Under the pieces are notes generated by a model. That model did not search any database, was not told the origin of the DNA, and was given only the letters and a program-made list of their open reading frames with translations. The position numbers were made by a program, and so were the translations under genes. This document shows positions 9,042 to 18,578 of a stretch of DNA of 64,000 nt, in pieces. The stretch comes from Rhodovulum bhavnagarense (GTDB taxonomy: Bacteria; Pseudomonadota; Alphaproteobacteria; Rhodobacterales; Rhodobacteraceae). The DNA is taken from NCBI RefSeq assembly GCF_004343505.1, contig NZ_SLXU01000001.1, positions 558,001 to 622,000 of the forward strand, written 5' to 3'. Each line of letters begins with the position of its first letter. Within the stretch, counting starts at the first letter, position 1.

Positions 9042-10504
9042 CCCTCGGTGGGCAGCCTGGTGGCCGAGGCGAAAAGCGCATCGAGATCCATATGCGCTTC
9101 AAGATGGGCCGCGAGTGCGTCAAGCGTGTCCTCGACCGTGGCGTCATATCCGGCGTCGCCGCCCTTGATGCCAAGCCTGCCCAGCCAGGCACGGCGGAAA
9201 CCGTCCTCGGAAAATAGCCCGTGCAGGTAGCTTCCGCTGATGCGGCCGCATCGTGAGACCGCCCCCTCCGGTTGGCCCGCAACATGGGCAAAGGGGCGGG
9301 CACGGTCGGGACCGTCGGTTGCGCCGATATGGATTTCATAGGCCGAGAATGTCGTTCCGGTCTCGGCATGGATGGCGCCAACCCGGCTGAGGGTCTTGTC
9401 CGCCCGCATCCGTGTCGTCACATCCAGCAGGCCCAGCCCCGGCGTCTCGCCCGGCACGCCTTCCAGGCCCTCGGGATCGAGGATGCGTCGGCCCAACATC
9501 TGATAGCCGCCACACAGCCCCAGGACATGCCCCCCGCGCCGCACATGGGCGGCAAGGTCGACATCCCATCCCTGTGCGCGCAGGAAGGCGAGATCACCGC
9601 GTGTGGATTTCGTGCCGGGCAGGATCACCAGATCGGCATCGCCGGGCAGCGCCTGTCCTGGCGGCACCATGCTGACGCGCAGGCCCGGTTCGAGTTTCAG
9701 CGGGTCCAGGTCGTCGAAATTCGCGATCCGCGACAGCATAGGGCAAACGACATGAAATCCGCGGGCACGGGCCGCGCCGGCCATGTCGACGGCATCCTCG
9801 GCAGGCAGGCGTGCGGCGCCGTCGAACCACGGGATCACGCCAAAGCCCCGCCAGCCGGTCCGCGCCGCGATCATCGCGTATCCATCGTCGAAGAGACAGG
9901 GGTCGCCGCGGAACTTGTTGATGGCAAAACCCCGGATCATCGCGGCGTCGGCCGAGGGCAACACTGCCTTCGTGCCCACGATCTGCGCGATCACGCCACC
10001 GCGGTCGATATCACCTACCAGCACGACTGGCACACCGGCAGCGCGGGCAAAGCCCATATTGGCGATGTCACCCGCGCGCAGGTTGATCTCGGCCGGACTG
10101 CCTGCGCCCTCGACCAGGACCAGCTCTGAACTGGCGCATAGGCGGGAAAAGCTGTCCAGCACCGCCGGCATCAGGTCGTGCTTGCGCGCGCCGTAATCGC
10201 GTGCGCGCAACGCGCCCCTGGCGCGCCCCTGAACCACGACCTGCGCGCCGGTATCGGTCTCGGGCTTGAGCAAGACCGGGTTCATGTCGTTCAGGGGTTC
10301 GCGGCCGCAGGCGCGGGCCTGCAAGGCCTGCGCGCGCCCGATCTCGCCGCCATCGGCGGTTACTGCGGCGTTGTTGGACATGTTCTGGGGCTTGAAAGGG
10401 ACAACCGAGAGCCCCCGGCGCAAGGCCGCGCGGCACAGTCCGGCGACCAGCATCGACTTACCCACGTTCGAGCCGGTGCCCTGGATCATCAGCGCGCGTG
10501 TCAT
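9035..10504 (-). CDS. cobQ: Cobyric acid synthase
   Basis: A 489-residue glutamine amidotransferase that amidates adenosyl-cobyrinic acid a,c-diamide to adenosylcobyric acid. The N-terminal ATP-binding half starts [12 protein letters not shown] and [12 protein letters not shown]. The C-terminal glutaminase half has the nucleophile Cys331 in GLCGGYQML and the histidine in YLHGLF. Length is normal. It is divergent from cobT-cobS-cobC; the 173-base gap holds a copy of the 22-nt repeat but no recognisable cobalamin riboswitch. Confidence 0.96.
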   Translation of the reverse strand: MTRALMIQGTGSNVGKSMLVAGLCRAALRRGLSVVPFKPQNMSNNAAVTADGGEIGRAQALQARACGREPLNDMNPVLLKPETDTGAQVVVQGRARGALRARDYGARKHDLMPAVLDSFSRLCASSELVLVEGAGSPAEINLRAGDIANMGFARAAGVPVVLVGDIDRGGVIAQIVGTKAVLPSADAAMIRGFAINKFRGDPCLFDDGYAMIAARTGWRGFGVIPWFDGAARLPAEDAVDMAGAARARGFHVVCPMLSRIANFDDLDPLKLEPGLRVSMVPPGQALPGDADLVILPGTKSTRGDLAFLRAQGWDVDLAAHVRRGGHVLGLCGGYQMLGRRILDPEGLEGVPGETPGLGLLDVTTRMRADKTLSRVGAIHAETGTTFSAYEIHIGATDGPDRARPFAHVAGQPEGAVSRCGRISGSYLHGLFSEDGFRRAWLGRLGIKGGDAGYDATVEDTLDALAAHLEAHMDLDALFASATRLPTEGQ

Positions 10505-10553
10505 GTTCTGTCTCTTTCCCGGTGGCGGGACGGGGCGAACGGCCGCGGGATCT

Positions 10554-10575
10554 GGGTATTTGGGCCAAGAAGAAG
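10554..10575 (+). repeat. Copy A of the 22-nt intergenic motif
   Basis: It reads GGGTATTT, then GGG, then CCAAGAAGAAG. It lies between divergent cobQ and cobT, sense to cobT and about 100 bases before its start. It belongs to a four-copy family (see 16713, 29018, 56144). Confidence 0.8.
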
Positions 10576-10677
10576 ACAGGGCGGGCGCATTGATGATCCT
10601 TGGTCAAGACGAGCTTGGCGATTGCTGCCCCGGCGCGCGCGCCTTAGAAAGCGCGGGACAGACACACAGGAGCGATC

Positions 10678-11685
10678 ATGAGCCTTGAGACACCATTTGC
10701 CGACGCGCTGCAACGCAAGATCGACCTGAAGACCAAGCCTCCCGGCTCGCTTGGCCGGATCGAGGCGCTTGCCGCGCAGATCGGCAGGGTTCAGTCATCG
10801 CTGACGCCCCGCATGGCGCGGTGCCAATTGACGATATTTGCCGCCGATCACGGGATTGCGGAGGAAGGCGTGTCGGCCTTTCCCAGGGAGGTGACGCGGC
10901 AGATGGTGCTGAACTTCCTCGGCGGCGGCGCGGCGGCGAACGTGTTCGCGCGCAGCGTGGGGGTGGGGTTGCAGGTCGTCGATGCCGGGATTGCCGGTGC
11001 CCCTATGGAGGTCGAGGGGTTGATCGACCGGCGCGTGGGGGCGGGCACGATGAGTTTCCTGAACGGCCCCGCGATGAGCGCGGCCCAATGCGCGCAGGCT
11101 CTTGGGGCGGGGCGTGCGCTGGGCGCCGAGGGAGATTGGGACGCGGTTGCCTTTGGCGAGATGGGGATCGGCAATACCGCGACGGCGGCGGCGCTGGGCC
11201 ACAAGCTGACCGGCGCGGGGCTGGAGCAGTTGGTGGGACGCGGCACCGGCCTGGACGATGCCGCGTTAAATCACAAGCGGGCGGTCCTGGAACGGGCGAC
11301 GGCGCGGACAGGAGAATTGGCGCCCGCGCAGGCACTGGCCGAATATGGCGGTTTCGAGATCGCCATGATGGCGGGGGCGATGCAGGGCGCGGCCGCGGCG
11401 GGAAGGATCGTCATCGTGGATGGGTTCATCGCGACGGCCGCGGCGCTGGCGGCGACGCGGCTGGAACCGACTTGCCGAGGCGCCATGGTCTTTGCCCACC
11501 GGTCGCAGGAGCGGGGGCACGCGGTGTTGCTGGAGGCGCTGAAGGCGCGGCCGCTGCTGGAGCTGGAACTGCGCCTTGGCGAGGGGACGGGGGCGTTGCT
11601 GGCCTGGCCGCTTCTCAAGGCAGCGGCGGCAATGCTCAACGAGATGGCGAGCTTCGAGGATGCGGGCGTGGCGCGGCAGTCATGA
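10678..11685 (+). CDS. cobT: Nicotinate-nucleotide-dimethylbenzimidazole phosphoribosyltransferase
   Basis: A 335-residue enzyme (CobU in Pseudomonas denitrificans naming) that activates 5,6-dimethylbenzimidazole to alpha-ribazole phosphate for the lower cobalamin ligand. Recognisable stretches are KPPGSLGRIE at 20-29, FAADHGIAEEGVS, the G-rich loop GEMGIGNTATAAAL, and the C-terminal EMASFEDAGV with the catalytic Glu. AGGAG lies upstream of the ATG. The stop overlaps cobS (ATGA), giving a translationally coupled cobTSC operon. Confidence 0.96.
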   Translation: MSLETPFADALQRKIDLKTKPPGSLGRIEALAAQIGRVQSSLTPRMARCQLTIFAADHGIAEEGVSAFPREVTRQMVLNFLGGGAAANVFARSVGVGLQVVDAGIAGAPMEVEGLIDRRVGAGTMSFLNGPAMSAAQCAQALGAGRALGAEGDWDAVAFGEMGIGNTATAAALGHKLTGAGLEQLVGRGTGLDDAALNHKRAVLERATARTGELAPAQALAEYGGFEIAMMAGAMQGAAAAGRIVIVDGFIATAAALAATRLEPTCRGAMVFAHRSQERGHAVLLEALKARPLLELELRLGEGTGALLAWPLLKAAAAMLNEMASFEDAGVARQS

Positions 11686-12449
11686 AAGAGCGCTTGAGCG
11701 AGCAGGGGCGGCTGGCGCTTTTGGCGGTGCAGTTTCTGACCCGCGTGCCGCTGCCGATCGATCCCGGCTATACGCCGCTGCGGATGGCCCATGCCACGCG
11801 ATATTTCCCGGCTGTCGGGTTGGCGCTCGGCGCGGTTCTGGCACTCGTCGTGGTCTTGTCTTGGCTGGTTTTTCCGCCGGTTGTCGCGGTTTTGTTGGCG
11901 GTGGCGGCCGGGGTGCGCCTGACAGGTGCGTTGCACGAGGACGGGCTGGCAGACATGGCCGACGGGCTGGGCGGTGGCCAGACGCGCGAGCGCGCGCTGG
12001 ACATCATGCGCGACAGCCGGATCGGCAGTTACGGCACGGTGACGCTGGGCCTGGCACTGGGGCTGAAGGTTGGGGCGCTGGTCGGATTGGGTGCGGTTGC
12101 GCCCGCCGCGCTGATCGGTGCGCATTGCCTGAGCAGGCTGGGCGTTCTGGTCGTATCGGCCCGGCTGCCCTACGCGCGCGCAGAGGGCAAGGCGGGGTTC
12201 GCCGCCATGGGGCCGGGGCCAGGCGGCTGGACGATCGCATGGGGCACGGGGGGGCTGGCGGTGCTGATCCTGACCATGTGGGCGGGTTTGGCCGCGACGC
12301 TAAGCGCGATTGTGGCGGCGGTTGTGGTATCGCTTTGGCTTATGGCTATGTTGCAAAGGCGGCTGGGGGGGCAGACCGGCGATGGCCTGGGCGCGATCCA
12401 GCAATTGATGGAGATCGCGATCTATCTCGGACTTTTGGCATGGGTCTGA
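11682..12449 (+). CDS. cobS: Adenosylcobinamide-GDP ribazoletransferase (cobalamin synthase)
   Basis: A 255-residue integral membrane enzyme that joins adenosylcobinamide-GDP to alpha-ribazole (phosphate), the last step of nucleotide-loop assembly. The acidic family motif HEDGLADMADGLGGG lies around residues 78-92 and several hydrophobic helices follow. The ATG overlaps the cobT stop by four bases. The 3' end overlaps cobC by 10 bases. Confidence 0.95.
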   Translation: MKERLSEQGRLALLAVQFLTRVPLPIDPGYTPLRMAHATRYFPAVGLALGAVLALVVVLSWLVFPPVVAVLLAVAAGVRLTGALHEDGLADMADGLGGGQTRERALDIMRDSRIGSYGTVTLGLALGLKVGALVGLGAVAPAALIGAHCLSRLGVLVVSARLPYARAEGKAGFAAMGPGPGGWTIAWGTGGLAVLILTMWAGLAATLSAIVAAVVVSLWLMAMLQRRLGGQTGDGLGAIQQLMEIAIYLGLLAWV

Positions 12450-12994
12450 TCCTGCTGCGTCATACCGCGCCCGAGGTGGCGCCGGGCACCTGTTACGGTC
12501 GGCTGGACCTGCCTCCGGGGCCCGGATTTGAGGCCGAGGCGGCGGCGACGATCACCGCCTTGCCACCGATCCGCCGCCTGCTGAGCAGCCCTTTGCGGCG
12601 CTGCCGCCTGTTGGCCGAGCGGATCGGTGAGGCTCGCGGCCTGTCGGTCGAGGTGGTGCCGGAACTGACCGAGATCGATTTCGGCCGATGGGAGGGGATG
12701 GCATGGGATGCAGTGCCGCGCGATGAGCTGGACGCCTGGGCCTCGGATTTCTGGCATGCCCGGCCCCATGGCGGCGAGAGCGTGGCGCGCTTTGCCGGGC
12801 GCGTGGCGGAGTTTCTGGCTCGCTGCGGCGCGGCGCAGGGTTGGCTGGCCGTGGCCCATGCCGGGCAGATGCGCGCGGCGGTTCACCTGCTGGGGCAGGA
12901 TCCCGATTGGAAGCGGCGCTTTGCTTACGGAGAACGGCTGGTCCTGTCGGCGCATGACCTGGCACGACTGGCGGCGCGGGATCGGGATGCTTGA
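12440..12994 (+). CDS. cobC: Histidine phosphatase, probable alpha-ribazole phosphatase
   Basis: A 184-residue phosphoglycerate-mutase-fold phosphatase. The phosphohistidine motif LLRHT is at residues 5-9. The family features SSPLRRCRLLAE and a second active-site His in VAHAGQMRA follow. In the cobT-cobS context it most likely removes the phosphate from alpha-ribazole phosphate or adenosylcobalamin phosphate. It overlaps cobS by 10 bases. Confidence 0.88.
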   Translation: MGLILLRHTAPEVAPGTCYGRLDLPPGPGFEAEAAATITALPPIRRLLSSPLRRCRLLAERIGEARGLSVEVVPELTEIDFGRWEGMAWDAVPRDELDAWASDFWHARPHGGESVARFAGRVAEFLARCGAAQGWLAVAHAGQMRAAVHLLGQDPDWKRRFAYGERLVLSAHDLARLAARDRDA

Positions 12995-13048
12995 CAGGCT
13001 TGGCCCAACTTTGATCTATGCGCCCAACCTGTCCCGCCGAGGCCCGCC

Positions 13049-13873
13049 ATGACCGCATTGTCGTATCCGCCGAACCAGACCGACGCGGCCGGCCCGGCGC
13101 CGGAAACGGCTCCGCAGGTGTCGGTTGTCATTCCCCTGCATGATGAAGAACCCAACGTCGTGCCGCTTGTCGATGGTATCCGTGCGGCGCTGGAGGGACG
13201 ATGGTTCTACGAGGTCGTGCTGGTTGATGACGGATCGCACGACAATACCCGGCAGGTGGCGCAGGCGCTGGCGCGCGACGATCCACGGGTGCGGGTGCTG
13301 GCCCACCCGCAGGCAGGCGGCCAGTCGGCGGCGGTGCATTCCGGTGTTTTGGCCGCGCGCGCCGCGATCATTGCCACGCTGGATGGTGACGGGCAGAACC
13401 CGCCAGCCGATCTGCCGAAGGTGATCGCCCCGTTGGCCGCCCCCGAAAGCCCGGCCGCCCTCGCGCTTGTCGCCGGTCAACGCGTGGGTCGGCGCGACAC
13501 CCTGTCCAAGCGCCTGGCCTCGCGCCTGGCCAACGCGCTTCGGGGGGCGATCCTGAAAGACCGGACGCGCGATACCGGCTGTGGCATGAAGGCGTTTCGC
13601 CGCGATGCCTATCTCTCGCTGCCCTTCTTCAACCACCAGCATCGGTTCTTGCCGGCGCTTTTTGCGCGTGACGGCTGGCAGATCGCCCATGTCGACGTCA
13701 GCCACGCGGCGCGCATGGCGGGGCGGTCGAAATATTCCAACTTGCACCGCGCCCTGGTCGGGATCGTCGACCTGGCCGGCGTCTATTGGCTGATCCGCCG
13801 ACGCAAGACCGTGCGTGCCGTGGATCTGTCACGCGCCCCTGAGCCGACATCGAGCGGCCCGTCGGCCGGATGA
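13049..13873 (+). CDS. Family 2 glycosyltransferase, polyprenyl-phosphate sugar synthase type
   Basis: A 274-residue GT2 enzyme resembling dolichol-phosphate mannose synthase and ArnC. The nucleotide-sugar motifs VSVVIPLHDEEPNV (about 25-38), VLVDDGSHDNT and DGDGQNPPADLP are present. No clear C-terminal membrane anchor follows, only VDLAGVYWLIRRRK. The expected reaction is transfer of a sugar from a nucleotide donor to a polyprenyl phosphate on the cytoplasmic face. The next two genes, a GT39 transferase and a PAP2 phosphatase, suggest one pathway. The sugar is unknown. Confidence 0.85.
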   Translation: MTALSYPPNQTDAAGPAPETAPQVSVVIPLHDEEPNVVPLVDGIRAALEGRWFYEVVLVDDGSHDNTRQVAQALARDDPRVRVLAHPQAGGQSAAVHSGVLAARAAIIATLDGDGQNPPADLPKVIAPLAAPESPAALALVAGQRVGRRDTLSKRLASRLANALRGAILKDRTRDTGCGMKAFRRDAYLSLPFFNHQHRFLPALFARDGWQIAHVDVSHAARMAGRSKYSNLHRALVGIVDLAGVYWLIRRRKTVRAVDLSRAPEPTSSGPSAG

Positions 13874-13877
13874 CACG

Positions 13878-15362
13878 ATGAGTACCGATAGCCTGCATTC
13901 CGGTGATGCGGACCGGGCACGCGCCGCGGCCGTGGCGGTCGGCACGGTCCTTGCGCTGACACTGTGGCGGTTGGTCTGGGGCTATCATGACGCAACGGAA
14001 TTGTCGACGGACGAGGCGCAATACTGGCTCTGGGGGCAGGATTTTTCCTTTGGGGCCTATTCCAAGCCGCCGATGATCGGTTGGCTAATCGGCGCTGCGG
14101 ATTCCGTTCTTGGCCAAAGCGTGTTTGCGGTGCGGGTGCTGGCGCCGCTCCTGCATGCGGTGACGGCCTTGCTGATCCTTGCCCTCGCGCTTCGGCTGGT
14201 CACGCCGCGCGCGGCGGCGCTGGCGGCGGTCAGCTATGCCACCATGCCCGCCGTGACGCTGGGCTCGGCGCTGATGACAACGGATACGCCGCTTCTGACC
14301 TGCGTTGCAGGAGCATTGCTGGCGCAACATGCGATCGCGGCACGCGGAGGCCGGGGATGGGCGTTGCCGGTCATGCTGGGGGTGGCGATCGGGTTGGGGC
14401 TGCTGTCGAAATACGCCATGCTTTATGCATTGGCCGGGATGGCGTGCGCGGCGGCGCTGAGCCCGGATTGGCGGATTGGCTGGCGCGCGACGAGCATTGC
14501 GGCGGGCTTTGCGCTGGCGCTGATCACGCCTAACCTGTGGTGGATCGCATCCCACGGGTTTGTCACCGCCCAGCACCTGGTAGAGGATGCCGAGTATTCA
14601 GGCCTGTCGCTGCACCTGGGGGGCACCGTTCGCTTCCTTGCCGAGCAATTCGGCGTGGTCGGCCCGATCCTCTTCGCGTCTTGGCTGGTCGGGTTGCGCC
14701 ATCTCGCGGGTCGGGGGGCATTGGCTGGGTTGGCCGTGGCCTCGACCCTGCCGATTCTGATCGTGCTGGTGCAGGCGCTGACTGGCCGGGTTCTTGCCAA
14801 TTGGGCGATTTCTTTCGCTGCTGCCGGGGTGATCGTGGCGGCCGAGGTGCTTTATCGCCGCCCTCGTCTTGCCCTGCTGTCCGTCGGGCTGGGAACGGTT
14901 CTGTCATTGGGGCTGCCGGTTGCGCGTGTATATGGCACCGGCTGGACACTGCCTAACGGGGACAGGGTCCTGGCGCGCTATCTGGGCCATGGCGACGTTT
15001 CGGACTGGGTTATGGCGCAGGCCGGGGCGCAGGGCGTTTACACGCTCCTGGCCGGGTCGCGCAGTCTTCTGGCCGATCTCAGTTGGGCGGCCGCGCCACG
15101 CGGCCTGGCGGTGCGGGCCCTTCCCCATGAGGGGGGGGCGCGCAACCATTGGGAGTTGATGTTCCCCTTTGACCCCGGTAGCGATGCGATGCCCGCGGCG
15201 ATCGTCGCGCGCGTGGGCACTTCCGGCGCCGCGATATGCGCAGGGCAGGCAATTTTCACGGCGCACCATGATGCCGGGCCGGGTTATGCGGCCGGGCAAG
15301 GCTTTGTTATGCGAGTCATCGACAGCCCCGCATGTCTTGCGGCGGGGGATGGCGATGGATGA
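13878..15362 (+). CDS. Family 39 (ArnT-like) membrane glycosyltransferase
   Basis: A 494-residue multi-span membrane protein of the PMT/ArnT superfamily. Such enzymes move a sugar from a polyprenyl-phosphate carrier to a lipid or protein on the periplasmic side. The first periplasmic loop carries the acidic motif ELSTDEAQYWLW around residues 39-50, then YSKPPMIGW, as in ArnT and rhizobial Rgt enzymes. The ATG at 13878 follows the upstream stop by 4 bases; an earlier in-frame start inside the GT2 gene is unlikely. Confidence 0.85.
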   Translation: MSTDSLHSGDADRARAAAVAVGTVLALTLWRLVWGYHDATELSTDEAQYWLWGQDFSFGAYSKPPMIGWLIGAADSVLGQSVFAVRVLAPLLHAVTALLILALALRLVTPRAAALAAVSYATMPAVTLGSALMTTDTPLLTCVAGALLAQHAIAARGGRGWALPVMLGVAIGLGLLSKYAMLYALAGMACAAALSPDWRIGWRATSIAAGFALALITPNLWWIASHGFVTAQHLVEDAEYSGLSLHLGGTVRFLAEQFGVVGPILFASWLVGLRHLAGRGALAGLAVASTLPILIVLVQALTGRVLANWAISFAAAGVIVAAEVLYRRPRLALLSVGLGTVLSLGLPVARVYGTGWTLPNGDRVLARYLGHGDVSDWVMAQAGAQGVYTLLAGSRSLLADLSWAAAPRGLAVRALPHEGGARNHWELMFPFDPGSDAMPAAIVARVGTSGAAICAGQAIFTAHHDAGPGYAAGQGFVMRVIDSPACLAAGDGDG

Positions 15363-16131
15363 TCCGCTTTATACCCGGCTGTTGATCGCTGTCTTGATGC
15401 TGACGGTCGCGGCACAGGCGCTTTTCGCCGCGCTCCCTTGGCTGGACCTGGCCGCCTCCGGGGCGCTGGCCGATGGCACACAGGGGTTTGCGGCGGCTCG
15501 CCATCCCGTGTTGCCGCGTTTGAACGGAGCGATCCGCGAGACGTTCCAGTTCGGTGCGATCGCGCTGATCCTCTGGGGGCTCGGGGCGATGATCCTGGGC
15601 CGGCTCAGGGGGGATTGGTTGCGGGTCTGGGCCTATTTCGCGTCGAGTGTCATCCTGGCGCCGGGCATCCTGGTCAACCTGGTGCTCAAGGCCCATTCGG
15701 GCCGCGCCCGACCCGCCACGATAGAACAGTTCGGCGGCGAGCTGGTTTTCACACCCGCGGGCGTGTTCACCGATCAATGTGCCAGGAACTGCTCCTATAC
15801 CTCGGGCGAGGCGGCGCTGGCCGCTTGTCTTGCCATCGTTGCGCTGACGCTATGCTGGGCCAACCTGACCGTGTTGCGCCGCGTCGTCGCGCTTCTGGTC
15901 GCGGTGGCGGTGGTCGGGGGGGTGTCGTGGCTACGTATGGCGTTGGGGCGACATTTTCTCAGCGACGTGGTCATGTCAACGCTCTTCACCGCGCTGGTGG
16001 CGCTGGCGCTGTATCGTCTTCTGGGGATCGGCAGGGCGCGCCGGGTGGTCACACCCGCCGCGCTACGCGCCGGGCTTGGCGCTGCGCGGCGCGGTCTCGT
16101 GCGGATCGCGCGCGGGCGATCCTCGCCCTAA
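15349..16131 (+). CDS. PAP2-family membrane phosphatase
   Basis: A 260-residue membrane phosphatase overlapping the GT39 gene by 14 bases. ATG codons at 15349 and 15355 are both possible starts. PAP2 motif 1 (KAHSGRARP) and motif 3 (GRHFLSDV) are intact. Motif 2 reads YTSGEAA, with Glu where most members have the His of PSGH. Substrates of such enzymes include undecaprenyl pyrophosphate and lipid A phosphate (LpxE). Given the neighbours, recycling of the sugar carrier or trimming of lipid A is inferred. Confidence 0.8.
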   Translation: MAMDDPLYTRLLIAVLMLTVAAQALFAALPWLDLAASGALADGTQGFAAARHPVLPRLNGAIRETFQFGAIALILWGLGAMILGRLRGDWLRVWAYFASSVILAPGILVNLVLKAHSGRARPATIEQFGGELVFTPAGVFTDQCARNCSYTSGEAALAACLAIVALTLCWANLTVLRRVVALLVAVAVVGGVSWLRMALGRHFLSDVVMSTLFTALVALALYRLLGIGRARRVVTPAALRAGLGAARRGLVRIARGRSSP

Positions 16132-16132
16132 G

Positions 16133-16708
16133 CTAAGGGGCGCCCGCGCTTCCGCGCGACAGGGCCGCGATACCGGTGCGTGCCATCTCGACCAGGCCAA
16201 GCGGGCGCATCAACTCGGCAAAGGCATCTACCTTCTGCGGCGTGCCGGTGATCTCGAAGACAAAACTCTCAAGCGTGGAATCGACCACATTGGCACGAAA
16301 GATATCGGCCAGGCGCAATGCTTCGACCCTTTTCTCGCCGCCGCCCGTCACCTTGAACAAGGCCAGTTCCCGCTCTACCGAGGGGCCCTCGACTGTCAGG
16401 TCATGCACCTCGTGCACCGGCACGATGCGCCCTAGCTGCGCCTTGATCTGCTCGATCACAGCGGGCGTGCCGGTCGTGACGATGGTGATGCGGCTGGTAT
16501 GGCCATGGTGATCCACCTCGGCCACCGTGAGGCTGTCGATATTGTAACCGCGGCCCGAGAACAGGCCGATCACGCGGGCCAGGACGCCCGCCTCGTTGTC
16601 GACGATCACCGCCAGCGTATGGCGCTCTATCGCCTCGGCATTGGGGTCGCGCAGGTCGTAGGCGGAGTGCTTCGACGTGCCCTTCTGGATGTTGAGTGCT
16701 GCTGCCAT
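16133..16708 (-). CDS. ilvN: Acetolactate synthase small (regulatory) subunit
   Basis: A 191-residue regulatory subunit that binds valine through an N-terminal ACT domain (about 29-105, with HTLAVIVDNEAGVLARVIGLFSGRGYNIDS). The C-terminal ALS_ss_C domain completes it. It stimulates IlvB and gives feedback inhibition. It follows ilvB with an 83-base gap; a copy of the 22-nt motif ends 4 bases before its ATG, so the purine-rich AAGAAGAAGAG end serves as the ribosome binding site. The 3' end is one base from the convergent PAP2 gene. Confidence 0.96.
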   Translation of the reverse strand: MAAALNIQKGTSKHSAYDLRDPNAEAIERHTLAVIVDNEAGVLARVIGLFSGRGYNIDSLTVAEVDHHGHTSRITIVTTGTPAVIEQIKAQLGRIVPVHEVHDLTVEGPSVERELALFKVTGGGEKRVEALRLADIFRANVVDSTLESFVFEITGTPQKVDAFAELMRPLGLVEMARTGIAALSRGSAGAP

Positions 16709-16712
16709 GTCT

Positions 16713-16734
16713 CTTCTTCTTGGTCCAAATACCC
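16713..16734 (-). repeat. Copy B of the 22-nt intergenic motif
   Basis: On the minus strand it reads GGGTATTTGGACCAAGAAGAA plus one G. It is immediately upstream of ilvN, which uses its purine-rich end as a ribosome binding site. It is preceded by the GC-rich stretch 16735-16790, which can form stems of C and G runs. Confidence 0.8.
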
Positions 16735-16791
16735 TCGGGGGGAGTCCCCGGCCCCGGCCGGGGACGGGGGGCAGACAGCCCCCCTCCCGCT

Positions 16792-18546
16792 TTATACCAG
16801 CACCGCGCCGCCGGCCTTGATCGCGTCTTCTCCACTGTCTTCGCCCAGCAGCATCCGGTTATGCGGCTCGCCCGACGGGATCATCGGGTAACAGTTCTCG
16901 TGCTTTTCCACGAGGCAGTCAAAGATCACCGGCCCGTCATGGGCCAGCATCTCGGCGATCGCGTCGTCCAGGTCGGCCGGGTCCGCGCACTTGATGCCCT
17001 TCGCGCCAAAGGCCTCTGCCAGCTTGACGAAATCGGGCAGCGCCTCGGACCAGGAATGCGAATAGCGGTTGCCATGCAAGAGCGACTGCCATTGCCGCAC
17101 CATGCCGAGGCGTTCGTTGTTCAGGATGAACTGCTTGACCGGCAGGCGATACTGGATCGCGGTGCCCATCTCCTGCATGTTCATCAGCCACGAGCCTTCG
17201 CCGGCCACGTTGATGACCAGCGCGTCCGGGTGCGCGACCTGCACGCCGATCGAGGCCGGCAGTCCGTAGCCCATGGTGCCGAGGCCGCCCGAGGTCATCC
17301 AGCGGTTCGGCGCCTCGAAGCCGAGGAACTGCGCAGCCCACATCTGGTGCTGGCCGACCTCGGTGCAGATATAGCGGTCGGCACGGTGTTTGGTCAGAGC
17401 CTCCAGCCGCTCAAGCGCGTATTGGGGCTTGATGATCTTGTCGGACCCCTTGTAGCGCAGGCACTCGACCTTGCGCCATTCCTCGATCTGGGCCCACCAG
17501 CGCGCCAGGCCCTCCTTGTTGACCTTGCGCCCGCGCGATTTCCATATCCTCAGCGCGTCCTCAAGCACATGTGCCACGTCGCCGATTATGGGCATGTCCA
17601 CACGGATCGTCTTGTTGATCGACGAGGGGTCGATATCGATATGGGCCTTGCGCGAATTCGGGCTGAAATCGGCCACGCGCCCGGTGATCCGGTCGTCGAA
17701 GCGGGCGCCGATATTGATCATAAGGTCGCAATCGTGCATCGCGAGGTTGGCCTCGTAAAGCCCGTGCATTCCCAGCATGCCCAGCCAGTTCTTGCCGGAG
17801 GCGGGATAGGCGCCCAGCCCCATCAGGGTGGACGTGATCGGGAAACCGGTGGCGTCTACCATTTCACGCAAGAGCTGCGTTGCGGCATCGCCCGAGTTGA
17901 TGACGCCGCCGCCCGTGTAGAAAATCGGCCGCTCGGCGGTCTCGATCGCCTCGACCAGACGGGTGATCACCTCGCGGTCGCCCTTGACGCGGGGCTGGTA
18001 ATGGCCGGTGCGCGCGGCGCGCGGCTCGACATAGGTCCCGGTGGCGAATTGCACATCCTTGGGGATGTCGATCAGCACCGGCCCAGGGCGCCCCGTGGTG
18101 GCGACATGGAACGCCTGGTGGATCGTATCGGCCAGCTTGTCGGTTTCCTTCACCAGCCAGTTGTGTTTCGTGCAGGGGCGGGTGATACCGACCGTGTCGG
18201 CCTCTTGAAACGCGTCATTGCCCACCATGAATGTCGGGACCTGCCCGGTCAGCACGACCAGCGGAATGGAATCCATCAGCGCGTCGGTGATGCCGGTGAC
18301 GGCATTGGTGGCACCCGGCCCCGAGGTGACCAGCACGACGCCGGGCTTGCCGGTCGAGCGGGCATAGCCCTCGGCCATGTGGACCGCGCCCTGTTCATGG
18401 CGCACCAGGATGTGCTGGATCTCGCTTTGCATGAAAAGTTCGTCATAGATCGGAAGCACGGCGCCGCCCGGATAGCCGAAGATTACCTCGACGCCCTGGT
18501 CCCTGAGCGCCTGGACAACCATTTTCGCGCCGGTCATTTGTGTCAT
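16792..18546 (-). CDS. ilvB: Acetolactate synthase large (catalytic) subunit
   Basis: A 584-residue thiamine diphosphate enzyme making 2-acetolactate or 2-aceto-2-hydroxybutyrate for Val, Leu and Ile. The start at 18546 (MTQMTGAK) is chosen because GGAGACAGAG lies just upstream; the longer frame runs back through the attenuator. Signatures include the catalytic Glu in LVRHEQGAVHMAEGYARS, GRPGPVLIDIPKD, and the ThDP/Mg motif GEGSWLMNMQEM with NNERLGM. It is transcribed before ilvN under a leader-peptide attenuator. Confidence 0.97.
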   Translation of the reverse strand: MTQMTGAKMVVQALRDQGVEVIFGYPGGAVLPIYDELFMQSEIQHILVRHEQGAVHMAEGYARSTGKPGVVLVTSGPGATNAVTGITDALMDSIPLVVLTGQVPTFMVGNDAFQEADTVGITRPCTKHNWLVKETDKLADTIHQAFHVATTGRPGPVLIDIPKDVQFATGTYVEPRAARTGHYQPRVKGDREVITRLVEAIETAERPIFYTGGGVINSGDAATQLLREMVDATGFPITSTLMGLGAYPASGKNWLGMLGMHGLYEANLAMHDCDLMINIGARFDDRITGRVADFSPNSRKAHIDIDPSSINKTIRVDMPIIGDVAHVLEDALRIWKSRGRKVNKEGLARWWAQIEEWRKVECLRYKGSDKIIKPQYALERLEALTKHRADRYICTEVGQHQMWAAQFLGFEAPNRWMTSGGLGTMGYGLPASIGVQVAHPDALVINVAGEGSWLMNMQEMGTAIQYRLPVKQFILNNERLGMVRQWQSLLHGNRYSHSWSEALPDFVKLAEAFGAKGIKCADPADLDDAIAEMLAHDGPVIFDCLVEKHENCYPMIPSGEPHNRMLLGEDSGEDAIKAGGAVLV

Positions 18547-18578
18547 CTCTGTCTCCGTGCTCTGCGTCGGCCGGGCAT

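Noticed and set aside
10505-10677. Cobalamin riboswitch between cobQ and cobT
   Set aside because: The interval is short and shared by divergent genes, and no B12-box or conserved core was recognised.
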